A stretch of DNA of 8,451 bases from Sulfolobus sp. SCGC AB-777_G06 (GTDB lineage Archaea; Thermoproteota; Thermoprotei_A; Sulfolobales; Sulfolobaceae): positions 1-8,451 of the forward strand of contig QEFN01000039.1 of assembly GCA_003086555.1 (NCBI GenBank). Direction: 5' to 3'. A program made the translations under genes and the position numbers. How positions within the stretch are numbered: position 1 is the stretch's first letter; each line of letters begins with the position of its first letter. The notes under the pieces are model-generated. The model ran no database searches and was not told the DNA's origin. It saw only the letters and a list, made by a program, of their open reading frames with translations. Shown here one piece after another: positions 4,958 through 8,451 of this stretch.

Positions 4958-6871
4958 GTGAGTTCAGTTAGATTAAATATAATATCAGCAATATATGGAA
5001 ATCTACCTAAAGAAGCTCAGATAACCAAAATCGAGTTTGAAGGACCAGAGATAGCAGTCTATGTAAAGAACCCTTCGGTGCTTGCCGATAAGGGTGAAAT
5101 AGTAAAGAAAATAGCCAAAGATATAAAGAAAAGAATAGTTATTAAAGCTGATGAAAAAGCGAGAAAAGATAAGAAAGAAACAGAAGAAATTATAAAGAAT
5201 TTGGTACCGAAAGAAGCTGAAATTGTGAACATAAAGTTTGATGACGAGTTAGGTGAAGTTTTAATCAAGGCTAAAAAGCCTGGTCTCGTAATAGGAAAAG
5301 GAGGAACACTTCAGAACAAAATCTTTTATGAAACTTATTGGAGACCTGTTATTGTTAGAGAGCCTCCAATAAAATCGAGGACTATAGACAGTATCCTTAC
5401 TCATATATACAATGAAACCGAGTACCACGCAAAAATCCTGAAAGTTTTCGGAGAGAGGATACATAGGGAATTACTATTTAAAGATAGGTCTGTTAGAGTC
5501 ACTGCATTAGGCGGATTTTACGAGGTAGGTAGATCAGCAGTTTTAGTAGAGACCCCTGAAAGCAAAATCTTACTAGACGTAGGGCTTAACCCTAGTGTTA
5601 CGGGAGGAGAGAAGTTCTTCCCCAGGCTCGATATCGACCAAGTAAGGCTGGAGGATATCGATGCCGTAGTAATAACTCACGCTCACTTAGATCATTGTGG
5701 AATGGTTCCTCTCTTATTTAAGTACGGCTATAATGGACCCGTATACACTACAGCACCTACGAGGGATATAATGGCTTTAATGCAGTTAGACGCATTAGAC
5801 GTGGCTGAGAAGGAAGGTAGACCCGTACCATACACGGCTAAAGAAGTAAGGAAAGAACTACTCCACACGATAACTTTGGATTACGAGGAAGTGACAGACA
5901 TCGCTCCAGACGTTAAACTGACGTTCTACAACGCTGGGCATATTATAGGATCAGCGATGGCTCATCTACACATAGGAGAAGGGACGCATAACATAGTTTA
6001 CACTGGTGACTTCAAATATGCAAAGACTAAATTACTTGACAAAGCTAATGACGAGTTTTTAAGAGTAGACACGATGATAATGGAAACAACCTACGGTGCA
6101 CAAGAGCAAGAAGGAAGGGAAGAAGCGGAAGAGAAGCTAATCAACATCATAAATGGCACGTTAAATAGGGGTGGTAGAGTGCTAATTCCAGTTCTGGCAG
6201 TAGGTAGAGGACAAGAGATAATGCTGGTGCTTAATGAGGCGATGAAAAATAAGAAGATACCAGAGGTGCCCATATACGTCACTGGATTAGTTGACGAGAT
6301 CACGGCAATACATAATGCATATCCTGAAATGTTAAGCAGAGAAGTAAGGGAGGCAATACTTTACAAAGATGAAAACCCGTTCACATCTGAGTTTTTTCAT
6401 AGGATAGAAGGATTTAGAGAAGATATTGCCCAAGGAGAACCGAGTATAATCTTAGCTACTTCTGGAATGCTAAACGGCGGTCCTGCAGTAGAGTTTTTCA
6501 AAACTATGGCATCAGACAGCAAGAACTCAATAATCTTCGTAAGTTATCAGGCTGAAGGAACCTTAGGTAGAAAGGTTAGGGACGGAGTAAAAGAAATCCA
6601 GATTATAGATAGAGATGGAAGAGTAGAAAATATAAAGATAGAGATGGAAGTAAATCACGTTGAAGGATTTTCAGGGCATTCTGACAGAAGGCAACTCCTG
6701 CATTACTTACGTAACTTAAGTGCTAAGCCTAAGAATCTAGTACTAAACCACGGCGAACCTAATGCTATAGAATCTTTCAGAAGACAAGTTGATAGAGAGA
6801 AAGAAAAACTGGGGCTAAGAGGTACAAAGATATATACTCCACAGATCTTAGACAGCCTACGAGTAGCGTAG
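4958..6871 (+). CDS. aCPSF1/FttA: KH-domain beta-CASP ribonuclease, transcription termination factor
   Basis: This is the archaeal homologue of CPSF73, a metallo-beta-lactamase/beta-CASP endo- and exoribonuclease that cleaves nascent RNA at U-rich sites and ends transcription genome-wide (known as aCPSF1 or FttA). From GTG at 4958 it is 637 residues, normal for the family. The N-terminal KH part has the GxxG-type loop IGKGG (112-116). The catalytic core has HAHLDH (241-246), GHIIGSA with His328, TGDF with Asp351, LNHGE with His598 and GFSGHSD with His574; the beta-CASP insert lies about 400-570. All metal ligands are intact. TTG 4946 and GTG 4949 are alternative starts adding 3-4 residues; the Shine-Dalgarno site favours 4958. 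It is divergent from egsA, and the next gene follows 49 bp downstream with its own promoter. Confidence 0.96.
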   Translation: MSSVRLNIISAIYGNLPKEAQITKIEFEGPEIAVYVKNPSVLADKGEIVKKIAKDIKKRIVIKADEKARKDKKETEEIIKNLVPKEAEIVNIKFDDELGEVLIKAKKPGLVIGKGGTLQNKIFYETYWRPVIVREPPIKSRTIDSILTHIYNETEYHAKILKVFGERIHRELLFKDRSVRVTALGGFYEVGRSAVLVETPESKILLDVGLNPSVTGGEKFFPRLDIDQVRLEDIDAVVITHAHLDHCGMVPLLFKYGYNGPVYTTAPTRDIMALMQLDALDVAEKEGRPVPYTAKEVRKELLHTITLDYEEVTDIAPDVKLTFYNAGHIIGSAMAHLHIGEGTHNIVYTGDFKYAKTKLLDKANDEFLRVDTMIMETTYGAQEQEGREEAEEKLINIINGTLNRGGRVLIPVLAVGRGQEIMLVLNEAMKNKKIPEVPIYVTGLVDEITAIHNAYPEMLSREVREAILYKDENPFTSEFFHRIEGFREDIAQGEPSIILATSGMLNGGPAVEFFKTMASDSKNSIIFVSYQAEGTLGRKVRDGVKEIQIIDRDGRVENIKIEMEVNHVEGFSGHSDRRQLLHYLRNLSAKPKNLVLNHGEPNAIESFRRQVDREKEKLGLRGTKIYTPQILDSLRVA

Positions 6872-6884
6872 ACTATCCTAATTG

Positions 6885-6892
6885 TTTTAAAC
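6885..6892 (+). promoter_or_regulatory. TATA box of the CAP-like gene
   Basis: TTTTAAAC, preceded by TTG, is centred at 6888.5 and predicts a start near 6915, six bases before the ATG at 6921. It lies in the 49-bp gap after the aCPSF1 gene, so the two genes need not be cotranscribed. Confidence 0.5.
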
Positions 6893-6920
6893 TTTAATCG
6901 TCCAAGATATACGCTAGAAT

Positions 6921-7766
6921 ATGGTTCTTGGAAATGAAAAGGCTAATTTTGACTTTTCTTTATCATTACGTCTAATAAATTTCCTTAATAAGTTGAGAAT
7001 ACAGAATAATGTACCCAGCGTGAGATATGCAAATACCGGTTTCGCCCACTTTAGATCAGCCTATATGCTAAAGACGAGAGTTTTCAGCCATTATGACGTA
7101 ACTGGAATAGCCCCTCCGCTTTTCTTTACGACTCTAGGCTATTATTACTACATGGAAGAATCGATTGGATACGCATGGTCTAATACACCTCTTTCTTATT
7201 CAACAACTGTCCAAATTAGTGAAAAGTTACTTTACGATATGGTATATAATGACGCAGATGAAGGATGGTTCCATAGAGATACTTTGCTCGATCCTTGTTT
7301 TAACTATGCAGATATTTCTGTATCTTTTAACTTTAATGAGATATATCTTGACGTAGTTATGATAAATGCAAGAATCGACTGGATCTCTACCCCGAAAATT
7401 AGTAACGGAATTTTTTCTTTAAAAGGTAGGTTAATGGACGATAACTTCATTCCGAAGCAATTAATCATTTATAGGGACGAGCCAAAACCTGATCGTATCA
7501 ATGATCACAGTTATTCCTTAGGAGAGCCAGTTGCTGGAGTAATACCTAAGCCCCACTATTATAAAAGCATTGAGACAATAAGGCCTTATAAGTGGAGGAT
7601 GGATTCAAGTATTATCGAAATAGAGTTCCCGCTTAAATTATTCACAAGGGGAGTATATACGATTCTACTTCACGCTGAGGATAAGAGAAAAATACATTGG
7701 AGCCCTTATACTAAGAGAAAGATAGGAGAGTGCGGGATTATGATGTATTCCTTTCTTGTAAAGTAG
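6921..7766 (+). CDS. CAP-superfamily (SCP/YkwD-like) protein without signal peptide
   Basis: A 281-residue protein whose first 150 residues follow the CAP (cysteine-rich secretory/antigen 5/PR-1; bacterial YkwD) pattern: an N-terminal helix ending FLNKLRIQNNVPSVRY, then HFRSAYMLKTRVFSHYDVTG (residues 43-62), EESIGYAW (79-86), GWFHRDTLLDP (115-125) and the final strand YLDVVMINARI (142-152). His57, Glu79/Glu80 and His118 would be the usual His/Glu cavity. Residues 155-281 form a beta-rich domain I do not recognise. CAP proteins are nearly always exported, yet this one starts MVLGNEKANFDFS with no hydrophobic leader. An in-frame TAG at 6915-6917 rules out an upstream start and the next Met is residue 49. 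Function is unknown. Its stop is 3 bp from the 3' end of the convergent tRNA-Val. Confidence 0.72.
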   Translation: MVLGNEKANFDFSLSLRLINFLNKLRIQNNVPSVRYANTGFAHFRSAYMLKTRVFSHYDVTGIAPPLFFTTLGYYYYMEESIGYAWSNTPLSYSTTVQISEKLLYDMVYNDADEGWFHRDTLLDPCFNYADISVSFNFNEIYLDVVMINARIDWISTPKISNGIFSLKGRLMDDNFIPKQLIIYRDEPKPDRINDHSYSLGEPVAGVIPKPHYYKSIETIRPYKWRMDSSIIEIEFPLKLFTRGVYTILLHAEDKRKIHWSPYTKRKIGECGIMMYSFLVK

Positions 7767-7861
<95 letters not shown>

Positions 7862-7881
7862 ATAAAAGTAAAAAGTACTCG

Positions 7882-7889
7882 CTTAAAAG
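7882..7889 (-). promoter_or_regulatory. TATA box of tRNA-Val
   Basis: CTTTTAAG on the minus strand has the same octamer and the same 27.5-nt distance to the tRNA 5' end as the tRNA-Ser promoter at 1869-1876. The transcript should have almost no leader. Confidence 0.65.
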
Positions 7890-7911
7890 ATTAAGGCTTA
7901 AACTATTTTAG

Positions 7912-7944
7912 GAAAAAGTAGAAAAGGGAAAAGTAAAAGACTTT
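7912..7944 (-). terminator. U-rich terminator after the 85-residue gene
   Basis: On the minus strand five T-tracts follow in close order (TCTTTTACTTTTCCCTTTTC then TACTTTTTCC), starting 22 nt after the stop of the 85-residue gene. No strong stem is present. This is the form expected for archaeal intrinsic/aCPSF1-assisted termination, and it would insulate the tRNA-Val promoter. Confidence 0.6.
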
Positions 7945-7965
7945 ACGTCTAATCCATCCTATATT

Positions 7966-8223
7966 TTACTCTTCTGACCTTAACGATTCCTTTCTCCACT
8001 GTTTTATTTCTGCTATTGCTTCTTTTCCTTCCATATATTTCATTCTTATTTTTCCTTTTTCGAATAAGGCGTTTATATACCTTATATTGCCGTCATCCCA
8101 TCTATCATACTCTATAAGCCTACCTAAGTTAAACTTTTTGGATATGTTTCTTAGCATCCTGATCTCATAATCTCTTAAGGAATCGTCTCTCTGTGGTGTT
8201 ATAAATGCAAAAAGCTTTCTCAC
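7966..8223 (-). CDS. Hypothetical protein, 85 residues, unrecognised
   Basis: I do not recognise this small charged protein. It begins with a hydrophobic strand (KLFAFIT, residues 3-9), then a helix rich in charged residues (about 16-31), a middle RLIEYDRWDDGNIRYINALFEK with a possible strand pair, and a C-terminal basic helix (EAIAEIKQWRKE). There is no Cys cluster, signal peptide or membrane segment. The start is GTG at 8223; a CTTAATAAG box (8244-8252) predicts transcription start at about 8221-8223, so the mRNA should be leaderless. An ATG two bases upstream of the GTG meets TGA at once and is not used. A clear U-rich terminator follows. Own promoter and terminator make a real monocistronic gene likely. 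Confidence 0.7.
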   Translation of the reverse strand: MRKLFAFITPQRDDSLRDYEIRMLRNISKKFNLGRLIEYDRWDDGNIRYINALFEKGKIRMKYMEGKEAIAEIKQWRKESLRSEE

Positions 8224-8243
8224 ATGGTTTTGATCGATTATGT

Positions 8244-8252
8244 CTTATTAAG
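8244..8252 (-). promoter_or_regulatory. TATA box of the 85-residue gene
   Basis: CTTAATAAG on the minus strand, centred at 8248, places transcription start at the GTG codon (8223). The nonamer is itself palindromic (CTTA-A-TAAG). Confidence 0.5.
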
Positions 8253-8396
8253 TTTTAGGTTTATTTTCCTTGTAAGATTGAACTTTTACGGCGAACTTAA
8301 AGAAATAATAAAGAGTGCCAACAGTGATTGTATGCAATTTTCTTTTTTGAAATTATTTTGAATTATTTGGAAAAATACGTCATACTTAAATAGTCA
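8253..8396. other. AT-rich non-coding stretch before the right repeat
   Basis: No reading frame, tRNA or convincing RNA motif is visible. The stretch contains T-rich runs (TTTTCTTTTTTG near 8338-8349) and, just before the repeat, ACTTAAATAG (8383-8392), which could be a plus-strand TATA box with a start near 8414, inside the repeat. An in-frame TAG (8391-8393) precedes the repeat's coding frame. Confidence 0.5.
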
Positions 8397-8451
8397 GCGG
8401 GAGTAGATCCCGGTAGTAGGACATATGAATTTGCTTTTGTCGACGAGATGG
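8397..8451. repeat. Right copy of the 55-bp perfect terminal inverted repeat
   Basis: This is the exact reverse complement of bases 1-55. The boundary with unique sequence is abrupt at 8396/8397. See the left copy for interpretation. Confidence 0.95.
8397..8451 (+). pseudogene. Start-less second copy of the DUF1464-like 5' coding segment
   Basis: Read on the plus strand the repeat gives codons 4 to 21 of the left-edge gene (AGVDPGSRTYEFAFVDE, M). The first three codons, including the ATG, are missing: the preceding in-frame codons are TAG and TCA, and no ATG, GTG or TTG lies between the stop and the repeat. The first in-frame ATG is at 8448-8450, beyond the phosphate-loop motif. So if this junction is real, the copy is a 5'-truncated gene; if it is an assembly product, there is no second gene. 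The sequence ends before this can be decided. Confidence 0.45.

Noticed and set aside
5059..6303. Minus-strand frames opposite the aCPSF1 gene
   Set aside because: They are Ser/Phe/Ile-rich shadows of a lysine- and glutamate-rich gene; the plus strand has all catalytic motifs.
7165..7356. Plus-strand 63-codon frame inside the CAP-like gene
   Set aside because: It is an out-of-frame overlap with no signals of its own.
8318..8360. Second C/D box sRNA (GTGATTG around 8325)
   Set aside because: The C box is degenerate and no CTGA follows within a suitable distance.
8224..8396. Hidden small gene in the right non-coding stretch
   Set aside because: All six frames are broken by stops, and no start with a promoter at the right distance opens a frame of useful length.

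Overview
The window is a stretch of core chromosome from a thermoacidophilic crenarchaeon, most likely a member of the Sulfolobales (Sulfolobus/Acidianus/Stygiolobus-like). The lineage is inferred from recalled family sequences. An archaeal-type L37e, an sn-glycerol-1-phosphate dehydrogenase and a KH/beta-CASP factor (aCPSF1/FttA) all read like Sulfolobus proteins. The DNA is AT-rich, its three tRNA genes are GC-rich and intron-bearing without an encoded CCA, and most genes have a TATA element about 27 nt before the start codon, the usual mark of leaderless Sulfolobus mRNAs. There is no transposase, integrase, phage gene or CRISPR array.

Layout, left to right. The left edge holds the first 21 codons of an ASKHA/RNase H-fold protein (probably DUF1464) on the minus strand. 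It is coupled through an ATGA overlap to a small protein with a ribbon-helix-helix-like N-terminus, whose promoter carries a 14-bp palindrome. Next, on the minus strand, come an unrecognised 228-residue protein, a probable C/D box sRNA, initiator tRNA-Met(CAT) and tRNA-Ser(CGA). A minus-strand operon rpl37e-speE (ribosomal protein L37e, then an aminopropyltransferase, joined by TAATG) diverges from a plus-strand FKBP/SlyD-type prolyl isomerase. The isomerase gene overlaps by 8 bp the 3' end of the convergent egsA (archaeal lipid backbone synthesis). egsA diverges from the gene for aCPSF1, the archaeal transcription-termination nuclease, which is followed by a CAP-superfamily protein without a signal peptide. 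The right part holds tRNA-Val(GAC), an unrecognised 85-residue protein and about 170 bp of AT-rich non-coding DNA.

The genes are mostly housekeeping: translation (L37e, three tRNAs, a possible rRNA/tRNA methylation guide), polyamine synthesis, protein folding, membrane lipid synthesis and transcription termination.

Two things stand out. First, the window begins and ends with the same 55-bp sequence in inverted orientation. On the left it is the true 5' end of the DUF1464-like gene; on the right the same codons lack a start codon and follow an in-frame stop. The exact length of 55 is a common de Bruijn k-mer size, so this may be an assembly-graph end, although a longer real inverted duplication outside the window is also possible. 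Second, the initiator tRNA gene is flanked by 10-bp complementary arms that would put the pre-tRNA in a long hairpin. The predicted transcription start falls at the first base of that hairpin, and a C/D box sRNA candidate begins right after its end.
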